Positions 1-9,225 are shown, numbered from the stretch's first letter. The stretch: 64,000 nt of DNA from Lysinibacillus sp. PLM2 (GCA_023168345.1 AP025689.1:618001-682000), one strand, 5' to 3'. The notes: a model not told the origin generated them from the sequence alone. Program-made: numbers and translations.

Positions 1-1
1 T

Positions 2-532
2 TTAGTAGATGAGACAAAAGTAAAGCAAGGAGATAAAGTGCTTATCCAAGCTGGAGCTGGTGGTGTCGGAAGTTTGGCCATACAAATGGCAAAACATTTA
101 GGTGCCTATGTTGCTACTACCGCAAGTGGAAAAAATGAAGGATATGTAAAACAGCTAGGTGCAGACGAATTCATAAATTACCGTGAACAGCAATTTGAAG
201 AAGTATTAAGCGATTATGATGTAGTTATAGATACAATGGGTGGCGAGATTTTAAATAAAAGCTTCCAAATATTAAAACCAGGAGGCAGGTTAGTAACAAT
301 TGCCGGACAACCTGATCCAGCTTTAATGGAAAAGCATCAAGTTACGGCAAGCTCCTATTGGTTAACGCCAAATGGGAAACAGTTAGCTGAAATAGGTGAA
401 CTACTGGAAAAAGGAATCGTTAAGCCACAAGTCGGTAGTGTTTTTGGCTTTTCAGCAGAGGCGTTACAAGAAGCACATGAGCTAAGTGAAACAAATCATG
501 CTAAAGGGAAAATCGTCATTAAAGTGAAATAA
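2..532 (+). CDS. Zinc-type/quinone NADP-dependent oxidoreductase, C-terminal part (5' end outside window)
   Basis: The reading frame is open from base 2, so the gene begins before the window; an internal GTG at 38 is not a convincing start. The visible part contains the Rossmann nucleotide-binding segment AGAGGVGSLAIQMAKHLGA and then the C-terminal lobe typical of medium-chain dehydrogenase/reductases of the quinone oxidoreductase (QOR) type. No structural-zinc cysteines are visible in this part. Family knowledge: such enzymes reduce quinones or enones with NADPH. The physiological substrate cannot be told. The gene is followed by a rho-independent terminator. Confidence 0.85.
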   Translation, partial: LVDETKVKQGDKVLIQAGAGGVGSLAIQMAKHLGAYVATTASGKNEGYVKQLGADEFINYREQQFEEVLSDYDVVIDTMGGEILNKSFQILKPGGRLVTIAGQPDPALMEKHQVTASSYWLTPNGKQLAEIGELLEKGIVKPQVGSVFGFSAEALQEAHELSETNHAKGKIVIKVK

Positions 533-635
533 TTTGGATAGTCCCCACGCATTAACTGTTAGAAGGATTCATCCTAGAAAAAAGAGAACCTCCTAGTAGT
601 ACAAGATACCATTTAAAAATGAATATTTAATCATT

Positions 636-667
636 GGGCGCTTTCCATAAGGAAATGCGCTTTTTTC
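636..667 (+). terminator. Rho-independent terminator of the oxidoreductase gene
   Basis: Stem GCGCTTTCC / GGAAATGCGC with an ATAA loop and one bulged T, followed by six or more T residues. Confidence 0.75.
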
Positions 668-711
668 TTAATAGATTTAAATTTTAATCCAACTTTTTTT
701 CACAGCAACAA

Positions 712-757
712 TAAAAAACTGTTGAAAACTCAAAGATATTCGAGTTTATCAACAGTC
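712..757 (-). terminator. Terminator of the MATE exporter gene
   Basis: On the minus strand CTGTTGA...AAACTC pairs with GAGTTTTCAACAG and is followed by TTTTTTATT. It lies 30 bases beyond the stop of the MATE gene. Confidence 0.75.
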
Positions 758-785
758 AAGTTGTTCATCAGCAAAGTTTATATGA

Positions 786-2168
786 TTAGATTGATTCGAC
801 TACTTCCTTTTCTTTCTGCGGTGTTACTAGTGAATAGCGCTCCCACTTTCTTCCTCGCCATCTAAAGAATACGATGATTGCCCGGCACCATTCATCTGCA
901 GTGATAGCGAGCCATACACCAACTAATCCCATATCAAGTACGAATACGAGCAAATAGCCAAGAGGCAAGCTCATACAGACCATAGATAAAAATCCGATTT
1001 TTACTGGGAAGCGAGCATCCCCTGTAGCGCGCAATGTATTGATAATGGTAATATTGATCGTTCTACCTGTCTCAAGTAATACACTCAGCAATAGAACAGA
1101 TACACCTAGCTGAATAACCTCTGGATTATCTGTAAATACATCCATCAGCGCTTCACGGAAAAATGTTACGACTGTGACCATAATTAACGTGAAAATCATA
1201 GCGACTTTGACACTAACCCATAGTTGTTGATAGGCCTCTTCTTGTTTACCTGCACCAACTAAACGACCGACAATAATAGAGGTCCCCATTCCAATCGCTA
1301 TAGCAAACAAGTAAGTGAACATCGAAATATTCACAGCATACTGACGAGCGGCCAAAGCCTCTGTGCCTAAATATGTTATATAGTATAAAAATACAACCTG
1401 GCATACTTGATATATAATTTGCTCAAGAGCACTTGGTACGCCGATTGCTAAAATTTTCTTCACATATTCTTTTGGAAATGTAATGAAATTTTTCCATTGC
1501 ACCTTTATTTCAAGCACCTGATAATATAACCAAATGAAAATAAACACGGCAATTAATCGGCTAATTACAGAGGAAATCGCTGCACCTTGCACACCTAGTT
1601 CTGGAGCGCCAAAATGTCCAAAGATTAAAATGTAGTTACCAACAACGTGGATAATATTCATCCCTAAAGATACATACATCGTCTGCTTTGTTTGACCATG
1701 TACTCGAATAATTGCAGCAAGGGAATTAATAATAGCTTGAAGGAAAATTCCCCCTCCGATAATGATTAAGTAACCTTGTGCATGGGTAAGGACATCTCCC
1801 TGTAAATTCATCATGATCATTAAATGACTAGAAAAAATAACGAAAATGGCAGACATAATTAAGCCAACGACTAAATTTAATGATATGGCTAATGCAGAAA
1901 TTTTTGTCGCCTCTATTAATCGGCGTGAACCTAAATATTGTGAAACAACAATTGCAGCACCGTTACCAACTACTTCTAAAATAAGTATCGCAATATGAAT
2001 ATACTGGTTAGCCGTACCTACGCCCGAAACTGCATCATCTGAAACGGCAGCTAACATAAATGTATCCGCAATCCCCATTAACATAAATAGGAATATTTCT
2101 AAAAAGATTGGCCAAGTTAAATGAAAAAGGCTTAGCTTTTCTTTTGGCTGTTGTATTGTTTCGGACAT
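786..2168 (-). CDS. MATE family multidrug/Na+ antiporter
   Basis: 460 residues, the usual length for MATE exporters, with about twelve hydrophobic segments in two repeated halves. The N-terminal stretch (WPIFLEIFLFMLMGIADTFM) and the internal GNGAAIVVSQYLGSRR segment match the conserved first helices of the NorM/DinF-like branch. Family role: efflux of cationic compounds driven by Na+ or H+ across the cytoplasmic membrane. The ATG at 2168 is preceded by an AAGCAGGA ribosome site. The gene is monocistronic, with its own terminator. The substrate cannot be predicted. Confidence 0.9.
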   Translation of the reverse strand: MSETIQQPKEKLSLFHLTWPIFLEIFLFMLMGIADTFMLAAVSDDAVSGVGTANQYIHIAILILEVVGNGAAIVVSQYLGSRRLIEATKISALAISLNLVVGLIMSAIFVIFSSHLMIMMNLQGDVLTHAQGYLIIIGGGIFLQAIINSLAAIIRVHGQTKQTMYVSLGMNIIHVVGNYILIFGHFGAPELGVQGAAISSVISRLIAVFIFIWLYYQVLEIKVQWKNFITFPKEYVKKILAIGVPSALEQIIYQVCQVVFLYYITYLGTEALAARQYAVNISMFTYLFAIAIGMGTSIIVGRLVGAGKQEEAYQQLWVSVKVAMIFTLIMVTVVTFFREALMDVFTDNPEVIQLGVSVLLLSVLLETGRTINITIINTLRATGDARFPVKIGFLSMVCMSLPLGYLLVFVLDMGLVGVWLAITADEWCRAIIVFFRWRGRKWERYSLVTPQKEKEVVESI

Positions 2169-2299
2169 TAAACATCCTGCTTTCTTTATGAAGTTTTAAA
2201 AAATTGTTTTATCACAAGTAAAGATATTATCAAAATTCAATGTAAGTTTCTATGAGTATTTTGTATGGAAATATTAATTTTGCTGACAAAAGATTAGAA

Positions 2300-2345
2300 G
2301 GCAAAATAAATGTTCCATCGCCACATTTAAAGGCCGATGGAACAG
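2300..2345 (-). terminator. Terminator of the ZIP transporter gene
   Basis: Minus-strand stem TGTTCCATCG / CGATGGAACA with a 14-nt loop, followed by TTTATTTT. Confidence 0.75.
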
Positions 2346-2363
2346 TTTAAGAAATTTAAATTT

Positions 2364-3179
2364 TTACCCTAAAGCAACATCTAATATCATCATAATCGTA
2401 AAGCCAAGCATTAAGCTCACGACAGCTAGGTCCTGATTACCATTTTCCTGAGAACTTGGAATAACTTCTTCTGCAACGACGAAAATCATTGCACCTGCTG
2501 CAAAGGCTAATGCAAGCGGTAATAATGGCTCAACATAGGCAACGGCTAAAAATCCAAGCACTGCAGAAATCGGTTCGACCATTCCAGAGAATTGGCCAAA
2601 CATAAAGCTTTTTCTTCGAGACATACCATCTCGCAGTAACGGCATTGATACTGCCACACCCTCTGGAATATTTTGAACACCGATTCCGATTGCTAATGCT
2701 AAAGCTCCGGCAAGGGAAGCAGAAGGAGAGCCAATTGCTACAGCGCCAAATGAAACACCGATAGCAAGACCCTCTGGAATATTATGAAGCGTGATGGCAA
2801 ACACAAGCAGAGTACTTCGTTTTCTTTTTTTAGGCAAAATACCTTCAGCACTTTTCATAGGTGCATTTGGATGAAGGTGTGGGAGCAATTTGTCTACAGA
2901 AAAAAGAAACATTCCACCGAGTAAAAAGCCAATTGCAACTGGTATCCATGCAGGATATCTGCTTCCCTCAGCCATTTCAAGCGCCGGTGATAATAAAGAC
3001 CAAAAGCTTGCTGCAATCATGACGCCGCCCGCAAAGCCTAGCATAAAATCTAAATATTTTTGACTAAATTTTTTTGTTGTAAAAACTAACGCAGCCCCTA
3101 ATGCTGTCATTCCCCAAGTGAAAATGGTTGCAGCGATTACTTGTTGTAATGGACCTAACTCCATAAAGAAATCTAGCAT
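2364..3179 (-). CDS. ZIP family divalent metal transporter
   Basis: 271 residues with eight predicted membrane segments. The two metal-site helices are visible as HNIPEGLAIG (around residue 132) and NIPEGVAVSMP (around 170), the signature of ZupT/ZIP importers. A histidine-bearing loop (PHLHPNAP) lies between the third and fourth helices. Family role: uptake of Zn2+, Fe2+ or Mn2+ into the cytoplasm. The ATG is preceded by AGAGGTG. No clear Zur, MntR or Fur box was seen in the 250 bases upstream. It diverges from the copper island, but no shared operator was seen. Confidence 0.88.
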   Translation of the reverse strand: MLDFFMELGPLQQVIAATIFTWGMTALGAALVFTTKKFSQKYLDFMLGFAGGVMIAASFWSLLSPALEMAEGSRYPAWIPVAIGFLLGGMFLFSVDKLLPHLHPNAPMKSAEGILPKKRKRSTLLVFAITLHNIPEGLAIGVSFGAVAIGSPSASLAGALALAIGIGVQNIPEGVAVSMPLLRDGMSRRKSFMFGQFSGMVEPISAVLGFLAVAYVEPLLPLALAFAAGAMIFVVAEEVIPSSQENGNQDLAVVSLMLGFTIMMILDVALG

Positions 3180-3452
3180 CTTTCGTCACCTCTTTAATTT
3201 ACAAACAATTGTGACATGTATCTTAAGAGAAAATATTAAGCTTATCTTATACATAAGTCAAAATAATAATCTTTATGATAATTAGTTTAAAATGATTTCA
3301 TAAAAAATTTCTGGAGTCGACTAGAACAATTTTTTTTTCACCAAATTTATTTTGAAGAAAAATACTCCCCGATGAAGATATTTCTTAAATTTCTCAGTAT
3401 TAAATCTTTCTATTCATTCTTCCCATATTGAAAAAAACTTTATGTGGAATAG

Positions 3453-3481
3453 TTGACATACCCCATAAGGGTACATATAAT
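3453..3481 (+). promoter_or_regulatory. csoR promoter with embedded CsoR operator
   Basis: TTGACA (3453-3458), a 17-bp spacer and a perfect TATAAT (3476-3481). The spacer holds TACCCCATAAGGGTA (3459-3473), an inverted repeat of the CsoR operator type. Binding of apo-CsoR there would block RNA polymerase and copper would release it. Any start codon upstream of base 3482 is excluded for csoR by this promoter. Confidence 0.85.
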
Positions 3482-3517
3482 AAAAATGAGAAATGGAGGT
3501 TGATTACACTGGAGAAT

Positions 3518-3832
3518 ATGAACGAACACCATTGTCACTCGGACTCTTCTAACCGAAAAAGTCATCATCCAGAGCATATAAAAAAGGATTTAATGAATCG
3601 TTTAAACCGTATTGAAGGCCAAGTTCGCGGCATTAAGGGAATGGTTGAACGAGACGTTTATTGCGATGATATAATAACCCAACTTTCAGCTACACAATCG
3701 GCATTAAATAGTGTTGCAAAAGTTTTGTTGCAATGGCATTTAAAGGGTTGTGTCGTAGATAGATTGCATGAGGGCGATGAAGAGGTTCTTGATGAACTAA
3801 TCGTAACAATACAAAAAATGATGAAAAAATAG
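3518..3832 (+). CDS. csoR: Copper-sensing transcriptional repressor CsoR
   Basis: About 104 residues, an all-helical DUF156/CsoR protein. The Cu(I) ligand set Cys-X-His-X3-Cys is present as Cys49, His74 and Cys78 (VYCDDI and WHLKGC), and the conserved RLNRIEGQVRGI segment is near residue 28. A His-rich N-terminus (MNEHHCHSD) may also bind metal. Start choice is uncertain: GGAGG at 3495-3499 sits ideally for a CTG at 3509, whereas the ATG at 3518 has only a short-spaced GGAG. An in-frame TTG at 3428 lies upstream of the promoter and is rejected. First gene of the copper island, 13 bases before copZ. Confidence 0.92.
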   Translation: MNEHHCHSDSSNRKSHHPEHIKKDLMNRLNRIEGQVRGIKGMVERDVYCDDIITQLSATQSALNSVAKVLLQWHLKGCVVDRLHEGDEEVLDELIVTIQKMMKK

Positions 3833-3845
3833 GTAGGTGGTTTAA

Positions 3846-4055
3846 ATGGATCAAATAACGCTAAAAGTAAAAGGAATGACTTGTGGAGGATGTAAAAAAT
3901 CCGTTGAAACAGGCGTTGCTTCACTACCAGGTGTTGAACGTGTAAATGTTGAATTAGACACAGGAAAAGTAGAAGTTTCATACAATGAAGGGCAAGTAGA
4001 TATTATACAAATTAAATCTGCCATTCAAAACAAAGGATATTTTGTAGAAGCATAA
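3846..4055 (+). CDS. copZ: Copper chaperone CopZ, first copy
   Basis: 69 residues forming a single HMA domain with the Cu(I)-binding motif MTCGGC (Cys13, Cys16) and a betaalphabetabetaalphabeta pattern. It carries cytosolic Cu(I) to CopA or to CsoR. AGGTGG precedes the ATG, and the gene is in operon with csoR. It differs from the second copy in the metal loop (CGGC here, CGHC there), which may tune copper affinity (inference). Confidence 0.92.
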   Translation: MDQITLKVKGMTCGGCKKSVETGVASLPGVERVNVELDTGKVEVSYNEGQVDIIQIKSAIQNKGYFVEA

Positions 4056-4073
4056 AAATTTTTTTATTTTAAA

Positions 4074-4091
4074 TATACCCCTATATCGTAT
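4074..4091 (+). promoter_or_regulatory. Possible degenerate CsoR site upstream of second copZ
   Basis: ATACCCCTATATCGTAT resembles the CsoR operator. The left half TACCCC is intact, but the right half is degraded (CGTAT instead of GGGTA). No good promoter was found with it, so function is doubtful. Confidence 0.4.
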
Positions 4092-4111
4092 AAGAAGGAG
4101 CAAATACTAAA

Positions 4112-4318
4112 ATGGAAAATATAACTTTAAACGTAAAAGGAATGTCTTGTGGGCATTGTGTAAATGCTGTTGAAGGAAGTGTTGGTGCACTGGATGGTGT
4201 ATCATTAGTAAATGTAAATCTAGAAGCAGGTCAAGTAAGTGTTGCTTTTGATAATGATAAAGTATCAATAGAACAAATTAAAGAAGCAATAGACGATCAA
4301 GGCTATGATGTTGAATAA
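4112..4318 (+). CDS. Copper chaperone CopZ-like protein, second copy
   Basis: 68-residue HMA-domain protein with motif MSCGHC (Cys13, Cys16). It is clearly homologous to the upstream CopZ but diverged. AAGGAG precedes the ATG. A hairpin terminator-like structure follows, so copA downstream may be transcribed both by read-through and from its own signal. Family role: Cu(I) delivery in the cytosol. Confidence 0.9.
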   Translation: MENITLNVKGMSCGHCVNAVEGSVGALDGVSLVNVNLEAGQVSVAFDNDKVSIEQIKEAIDDQGYDVE

Positions 4319-4338
4319 ATAAGCGGACCACCTATGGA

Positions 4339-4370
4339 AGAGTGCTTTCATAAGCACTCTATTTCTTCAT
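4339..4370 (+). terminator. Hairpin between copZ2 and copA
   Basis: Perfect stem AGAGTGCTT / AAGCACTCT with a TCAT loop, followed by ATTTCTTCAT. The T-tract is interrupted, so it may be a partial terminator or an mRNA processing/stability element. Confidence 0.6.
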
Positions 4371-4378
4371 AAAAAATA

Positions 4379-4393
4379 TACCCCCTGGTGGTA
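4379..4393 (+). promoter_or_regulatory. CsoR operator immediately upstream of copA
   Basis: TACCCCCTGGTGGTA matches the CsoR-type palindrome with one imperfect base in the right arm. It ends 15 bases before the copA ATG. The -10/-35 pair of a copA promoter could not be assigned with confidence. Confidence 0.7.
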
Positions 4394-4408
4394 AAAGAGG
4401 TGGAAAAA

Positions 4409-6835
4409 ATGAGTTCAGAAATCAAAGAGCTTAAAGAAGCAAATTTACAAATTACAGGAATGACCTGCGCTGCCTGTGCAAATCGAATCGAAAAAGGTCT
4501 TAACAAAATAGAAGGAGTTCATGAAGCGAACGTCAATCTTACATTAGAAAAATCTATAATTAAGTACGATCCAACAAAAGTAACGAAGCAAGATTTTGAA
4601 AAGAAAATACAAGACCTCGGCTATGGTGTAGCAAAAGAGAAAAAAGAATTCAACATAACAGGAATGACTTGTGCCGCTTGTGCAAATCGGATTGAAAAGG
4701 GACTTAATAAGCTAGATGGCATTACTTTAGCAAACGTTAACCTTGCCCTAGAAAATGCTGTTGTCGAATTTAACCCATCAGAGGTATCTGTCACTGACAT
4801 CATTTCGAAAGTTGAAAAATTAGGATACGGTGCGCATATTAAAGAAGACAATAATGAAAATGTTGATTTTCGTGAACAAGCAATAAAAAAACAAAAATCA
4901 AAATTTATTATCTCAGCTATATTATCAATACCATTGTTATGGACGATGGTAGGTCACTTTTCCTTTACATCGTTTTTATATGTTCCAGATTTTCTTATGA
5001 ATCCATGGGTGCAAATGATACTTGCGACACCAGTTCAATTCCTAATTGGATGGCAGTTTTATATAAGTGCGTATAAAGCGTTACGGAACGGTAGTGCTAA
5101 TATGGATGTCCTAGTAGTCATGGGAACATCAGCAGCCTATTTTTATAGCGTATATCAAGCAATTACAACTTATGGTCATGGACATCATCCACAGCTTTAT
5201 TTTGAAACAAGTGCTGTATTAATTACTTTAATCTTATTAGGTAAATTATTTGAGGCAAAAGCGAAAGGGCGATCTTCAGAAGCCATAAAAAAACTGATGG
5301 GTTTGCAGGCAAAAACAGCTCTAGTTCTTAGAGATGGAATTGAAAAAGAGATTGCTTTAGAAGAAGTGATTATTGGTGATACCATTCTTGTAAAACCTGG
5401 TGAAAAAATACCTGTAGATGGTGAAGTAATCGAAGGAAATTCTGCAGTCGATGAGTCAATGTTAACAGGTGAAAGTATTCCTATAGATAAAACCGTTGGA
5501 TCACAAGTTTATGGGTCAACAATTAATAAAAACGGCTTTATTAAAATGAAAGCAACGAAAATTGGTCGGGAGACAGCTTTAGCCCAAATTATTAAGGTGG
5601 TCGAAGATGCTCAAGGCTCAAAAGCACCTATACAGCGATTAGCGGATAAAATTTCAGGTATATTTGTTCCGATTGTAATAGGTATTGCAATCCTTACATT
5701 TATCATTTGGATTGTCCTCGTTGAACCGGGAGAATTTACTCCTGCATTAGAAGCGCTTATCGCGGTACTCGTGATCGCATGTCCATGTGCTCTTGGATTG
5801 GCAACACCCACTTCTATTATGGCTGGTTCTGGTCGAGCAGCAGAATTAGGAATTTTATTTAAAGGTGGAGAACACCTCGAACAGACTCAACATATAAACA
5901 CGGTTGTTGTAGATAAAACAGGTACTGTGACAAAGGGAAAACCTGAATTAACAGATGTTTATGTGGAAGATGGTGTTAATAAAGAGGAATTCCTATCATT
6001 CATTGGAGCAAGTGAAAAACAATCTGAACACCCTCTTGCCCAAGCTATCGTCCAAGGAATTGAAGGACAGGGAATCACTATAAAAACAGTTCAACAATTT
6101 GAAGCGATACCTGGATACGGTGTAAAAGCGATAATCGAGAATAAGGAAATCGTCATCGGAACAAGGAAATTAATGAACCAATATAAAATAGATATAACAC
6201 ATGTCATGAGTTTGATGGAAGAATTAGAAGAGAACGGTAAAACGGCGATGCTTGCAAGTATTGATGGGAAATATGCGGGGTTAGTTGCTGTGGCCGATAC
6301 AATAAAAGAAACTTCCAAACGAGCGATTCGAAGACTTCAGAAAATGGGTATTGAGGTCATTATGATGACTGGTGATAATGTGAGAACGGCTAAAGCAATT
6401 GGAAAAAGTGTGGGTGTAAATGAAGTGATTGCTGAAGTTCTACCTGAAGGAAAGGCGGAAGAAGTGAAAAAATTACAAGCTCAAGGTAAGAAAGTTGCAA
6501 TGGTAGGTGATGGCATAAATGATGCGCCTGCACTAGTGGTTGCTGATGTAGGGATGGCAATAGGTACTGGAACAGATGTAGCGATGGAAGCTGCAGATAT
6601 CACATTAATACGTGGAGATTTAAACAGTATTGCTGATGCAATCATAATGAGCCATAAAACAATGAGAAATATTAAACAAAACTTATTTTGGGCTTTTGGT
6701 TACAACACATTAGGGATTCCAATAGCTGCAGCGGGATTTCTTGCTCCTTGGGTTGCTGGAGCAGCAATGGCCTTTAGCTCAGTATCCGTCGTATTAAATG
6801 CATTAAGATTACAACGAATAAAACTTGAAAAATAA
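4409..6835 (+). CDS. copA: Copper-exporting P1B-type ATPase CopA
   Basis: 808 residues, P1B-1 type Cu(I) efflux ATPase of the cytoplasmic membrane. Two N-terminal HMA domains each carry MTCAAC (Cys20/Cys23 and about Cys88/Cys91). Then come eight membrane helices with the ion-site ACPCALG near residue 457, the actuator motif TGES near 352, the phosphorylated DKTGTVTKG near 501, SEHPLA near 540 and GDGINDAP near 699. The ATG at 4409 is chosen because AGAGGTGG lies 5 bases upstream; an in-frame GTG at 4388 falls inside the CsoR operator. It pumps Cu(I) delivered by CopZ out of the cell. Confidence 0.97.
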   Translation: MSSEIKELKEANLQITGMTCAACANRIEKGLNKIEGVHEANVNLTLEKSIIKYDPTKVTKQDFEKKIQDLGYGVAKEKKEFNITGMTCAACANRIEKGLNKLDGITLANVNLALENAVVEFNPSEVSVTDIISKVEKLGYGAHIKEDNNENVDFREQAIKKQKSKFIISAILSIPLLWTMVGHFSFTSFLYVPDFLMNPWVQMILATPVQFLIGWQFYISAYKALRNGSANMDVLVVMGTSAAYFYSVYQAITTYGHGHHPQLYFETSAVLITLILLGKLFEAKAKGRSSEAIKKLMGLQAKTALVLRDGIEKEIALEEVIIGDTILVKPGEKIPVDGEVIEGNSAVDESMLTGESIPIDKTVGSQVYGSTINKNGFIKMKATKIGRETALAQIIKVVEDAQGSKAPIQRLADKISGIFVPIVIGIAILTFIIWIVLVEPGEFTPALEALIAVLVIACPCALGLATPTSIMAGSGRAAELGILFKGGEHLEQTQHINTVVVDKTGTVTKGKPELTDVYVEDGVNKEEFLSFIGASEKQSEHPLAQAIVQGIEGQGITIKTVQQFEAIPGYGVKAIIENKEIVIGTRKLMNQYKIDITHVMSLMEELEENGKTAMLASIDGKYAGLVAVADTIKETSKRAIRRLQKMGIEVIMMTGDNVRTAKAIGKSVGVNEVIAEVLPEGKAEEVKKLQAQGKKVAMVGDGINDAPALVVADVGMAIGTGTDVAMEAADITLIRGDLNSIADAIIMSHKTMRNIKQNLFWAFGYNTLGIPIAAAGFLAPWVAGAAMAFSSVSVVLNALRLQRIKLEK

Positions 6836-6841
6836 ATACAA

Positions 6842-6880
6842 TGATGGGCTTTTAACAATTTGTTAAGAGCTCATTTTTTT
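6842..6880 (+). terminator. Terminator of copA
   Basis: Hairpin with inner arms TTAACA / TGTTAA and outer GGGCT / AGCTC, followed by a T7 run. Confidence 0.75.
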
Positions 6881-7001
6881 AAATAAAAATTCAATTCCTT
6901 TATCATGCATAGAAAGACATTGAATGTTAAATCCTTTTAATATATAAAAGCTTATTCATGTTCGGTTTGAATTTGTTTTAAATATTAGGAGGGTGTTAAA
7001 A

Positions 7002-7631
7002 ATGAGTAACAAGCGCTTATTAGGAGTGGTTTCACTTATTTTCCTATTGATTTTATCAGCTTGTGGAACGAATGGTTCGGGAAATACAAATGAATCTGGC
7101 ACAAATGAAACAAATAATGTGGTTGAATCTGAAACAGATGTAACAAATGAAGATAATGGAGATACTGGTGAAGATGAAAACAATATGCAAAATCAAAATG
7201 ATGACGAAAATGTCCCTTTAGCTCGTGAAGTGCCAAAAAACATGAAAGCTGCTGAAAATGCAAAATTCAATATTGGTGATGAAGTGACAATTAATGCAGA
7301 ACATGAGGCAGGGATGATGGGAGCGCCAGGTACTATTCTAGGAGCATATGAAACCATTGTCTATTCGGTATCTTATCAACCAACAAACGACGATTATCCA
7401 GAAGAAAATCATAAGTGGGTTGTTCAAGAAGAAATAAAAGGGATCGATGAAGAAATGTTAGTTCCGGGTACTGAAGTTATTATCGAAGCAGATTATGAAG
7501 AAGGTATGTTTGGTGCTGAAGGTGAAATTGATACAGCAGAAAAAACAACGGTTTACATGGTATCATTTACACTTGATTCCGGAGCAATGAAGCAAAAATG
7601 GTTTAAAGAAAGTGAGTTAGAAGCTAGATAA
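7002..7631 (+). CDS. CopL/YdhK-like DUF1541 copper-island lipoprotein
   Basis: 209 residues. The signal peptide ends in the lipobox LSAC (lipidated Cys about residue 22), followed by a long Asn/Glu/Thr-rich acidic linker and two DUF1541 repeats: EAGMMGAPG...TIVYSVSY (about 103-130) and EEGMFGAEG...TTVYMVSF (about 165-190). Proteins with this domain include B. subtilis YdhK and the staphylococcal surface lipoprotein CopL, which binds copper outside the membrane. The position right after copA supports the same role here (inference). Start chosen at ATG 7002, 9 bases after AGGAGGG; the upstream GTG at 6993 overlaps the ribosome site. Confidence 0.85.
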   Translation: MSNKRLLGVVSLIFLLILSACGTNGSGNTNESGTNETNNVVESETDVTNEDNGDTGEDENNMQNQNDDENVPLAREVPKNMKAAENAKFNIGDEVTINAEHEAGMMGAPGTILGAYETIVYSVSYQPTNDDYPEENHKWVVQEEIKGIDEEMLVPGTEVIIEADYEEGMFGAEGEIDTAEKTTVYMVSFTLDSGAMKQKWFKESELEAR

Positions 7632-7637
7632 GACGCA

Positions 7638-7671
7638 AAATGTCCATTAATCTTTGATGGGCATTTTTTTA
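7638..7671 (+). terminator. Terminator of the DUF1541 lipoprotein gene
   Basis: Stem ATGTCCAT / ATGGGCAT with a T7 tail. Confidence 0.75.
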
Positions 7672-7864
7672 TGTCCAAATGATTATATCCCTTAAATAAC
7701 AATCTCATCAGAAATTTGGATGAGAGGTCGTTATTAAAGACATAAATTAGAATTTTTTCAGCATTTCTTCGGATAGAATATAAGATTTCGAGAATATTTT
7801 TGCTTTATTTTAAAGGGAAATCAAAGCTTTACAATAAAATAAGGAAACTTAATAAAATAAAACT

Positions 7865-7897
7865 TTGAAATTTTTTAAATAGTCTGATAAAATCAGA
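7865..7897 (+). promoter_or_regulatory. Aminotransferase promoter with palindrome over the -10
   Basis: TTGAAA (7865-7870), 17-bp spacer, TAAAAT (7888-7893). The -10 lies inside the perfect inverted repeat TCTGAT-AAA-ATCAGA (7883-7897), a plausible operator. The binding protein is unknown. Confidence 0.55.
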
Positions 7898-7961
7898 TAA
7901 CACTGATTCGGATATATAAAATCCTTTCAGCAACTTTAAGGGCAAAAGAGGGAATTTATCA

Positions 7962-9164
7962 ATGAAGTACGCAGAGAAAATTTTAAACACACCATCTTCA
8001 TTTACTCGTGATATTTTAAAAGTGGCGGGGCAAGAAGATGTCATTTCATTTGCTGGAGGTTTACCTAACCCAATTTCGTTTCCAGTAGAAGATCTGCAAA
8101 ATGCGATTAATCATGCAATTGAGGTTCATGGACCAAAACTATTCCAATACTCCGCAACGGAAGGTTATTTGCCATTACGTCAATATATCGCAGATAAATT
8201 AAACAAAGGTCAAGAAGGCTTAGACATTCAACCAGAAGATATTATAATAACAACCGGGTCTCAACAGGCTTTAGAGATGATTTCTCATGTATTGATTGAT
8301 AAAGGTGACGGGATTGTAATGGAAGAACCAGGTTATCTTGGGGCGATTCAAGCATTCAACTTAACTGAACCAACATTTCACCCTGTAACTCTAACAGAAG
8401 AAGGATTAAATGTTGCTGAACTAGAAAATACGCTAAAAGACAATCAAAACATCAAATTTATTTATACCGTGCCTAATTTCCATAATCCAACTGGTATTAC
8501 ATACACAAAGGAAAATCGTGATGCCATTTATGATGTGGTAAAGAACTATGATGTTATTTTGATAGAGGATGACCCTTATGGAGATCTGCGTTGGAGCGGT
8601 GAAAAGATACCTTATATCGGTGCTGGCCGTCTTGAAAATTCAGTCGTTCTTGGATCATTCTCAAAAATCGTTACTCCGGGTATGCGTTTAGGATATATCG
8701 TAACGAAAAATAAGGAATTAATGAATCATGTTATAACTGCGAAACAGGCAGCAGATTTACACACGAATATTTTCTCTCAAATTGTGATCCATGAATATTT
8801 AGCCAAAAATGATTTAGAAGCGCATGTAGCTAAAATTATTGCTTTATATGAATCGCAGGCGAATGCAATGCTAGAAGCAATGGCTAAATATTTCCCTTCA
8901 TCGGTGAAGTTTACAAAGCCTGATGGTGGTATGTTTATTTGGGTTACTTTAAAAGAGGGGATATCATCACTGGATTTGTTCTACAAAGCGATGAAAGAAA
9001 AGGTTGCTTTCGTACCAGGGGATCCTTTCTATACAAGTAAAACAAATGTAAATACGTTTCGCTTGAATTATACAAATTCTTCTCCAGAAGTAATTGAAGA
9101 AGGGATTAAACGACTCGGAAAACTCTTATATGAAGTAACTGTATCTGAAAAAACACTCGTTTAA
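7962..9164 (+). CDS. PLP-dependent aminotransferase, 2-aminoadipate aminotransferase (LysN/MocR-catalytic) type
   Basis: 400 residues, fold-type I class I/II aminotransferase. The N-terminal SFAGGLPNP motif, TGSQQALEM, NPTG region (FHNPTGITY) and the PLP-lysine segment SFSKIVTPGMRLGY (Lys about 234) match the LysN/Kat-II group rather than the aspartate group. Family role: transamination of 2-aminoadipate, aromatic or branched amino acids with 2-oxoglutarate. The exact substrate is not evident. The ATG is preceded by AGAGGG. Single gene with its own promoter and terminator. Confidence 0.88.
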   Translation: MKYAEKILNTPSSFTRDILKVAGQEDVISFAGGLPNPISFPVEDLQNAINHAIEVHGPKLFQYSATEGYLPLRQYIADKLNKGQEGLDIQPEDIIITTGSQQALEMISHVLIDKGDGIVMEEPGYLGAIQAFNLTEPTFHPVTLTEEGLNVAELENTLKDNQNIKFIYTVPNFHNPTGITYTKENRDAIYDVVKNYDVILIEDDPYGDLRWSGEKIPYIGAGRLENSVVLGSFSKIVTPGMRLGYIVTKNKELMNHVITAKQAADLHTNIFSQIVIHEYLAKNDLEAHVAKIIALYESQANAMLEAMAKYFPSSVKFTKPDGGMFIWVTLKEGISSLDLFYKAMKEKVAFVPGDPFYTSKTNVNTFRLNYTNSSPEVIEEGIKRLGKLLYEVTVSEKTLV

Positions 9165-9171
9165 AAAATCG

Positions 9172-9209
9172 AAGCTGACTTATCTTTTATAAAGTAAGTC
9201 AGCTTTTTA
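9172..9209 (+). terminator. Terminator of the aminotransferase gene
   Basis: Perfect 11-bp stem AAGCTGACTTA / TAAGTCAGCTT followed by TTTT. Confidence 0.8.
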
Positions 9210-9225
9210 TTATGTGAAGTATTCA

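Noticed and set aside
3428..3517. N-terminal extension of CsoR
   Set aside because: The first 18 codons lie upstream of or inside the csoR promoter and operator (3453-3481).
7829..8044. Minus-strand 71-residue frame before the aminotransferase
   Set aside because: It overlaps the aminotransferase start and its promoter, and no ribosome site was seen.
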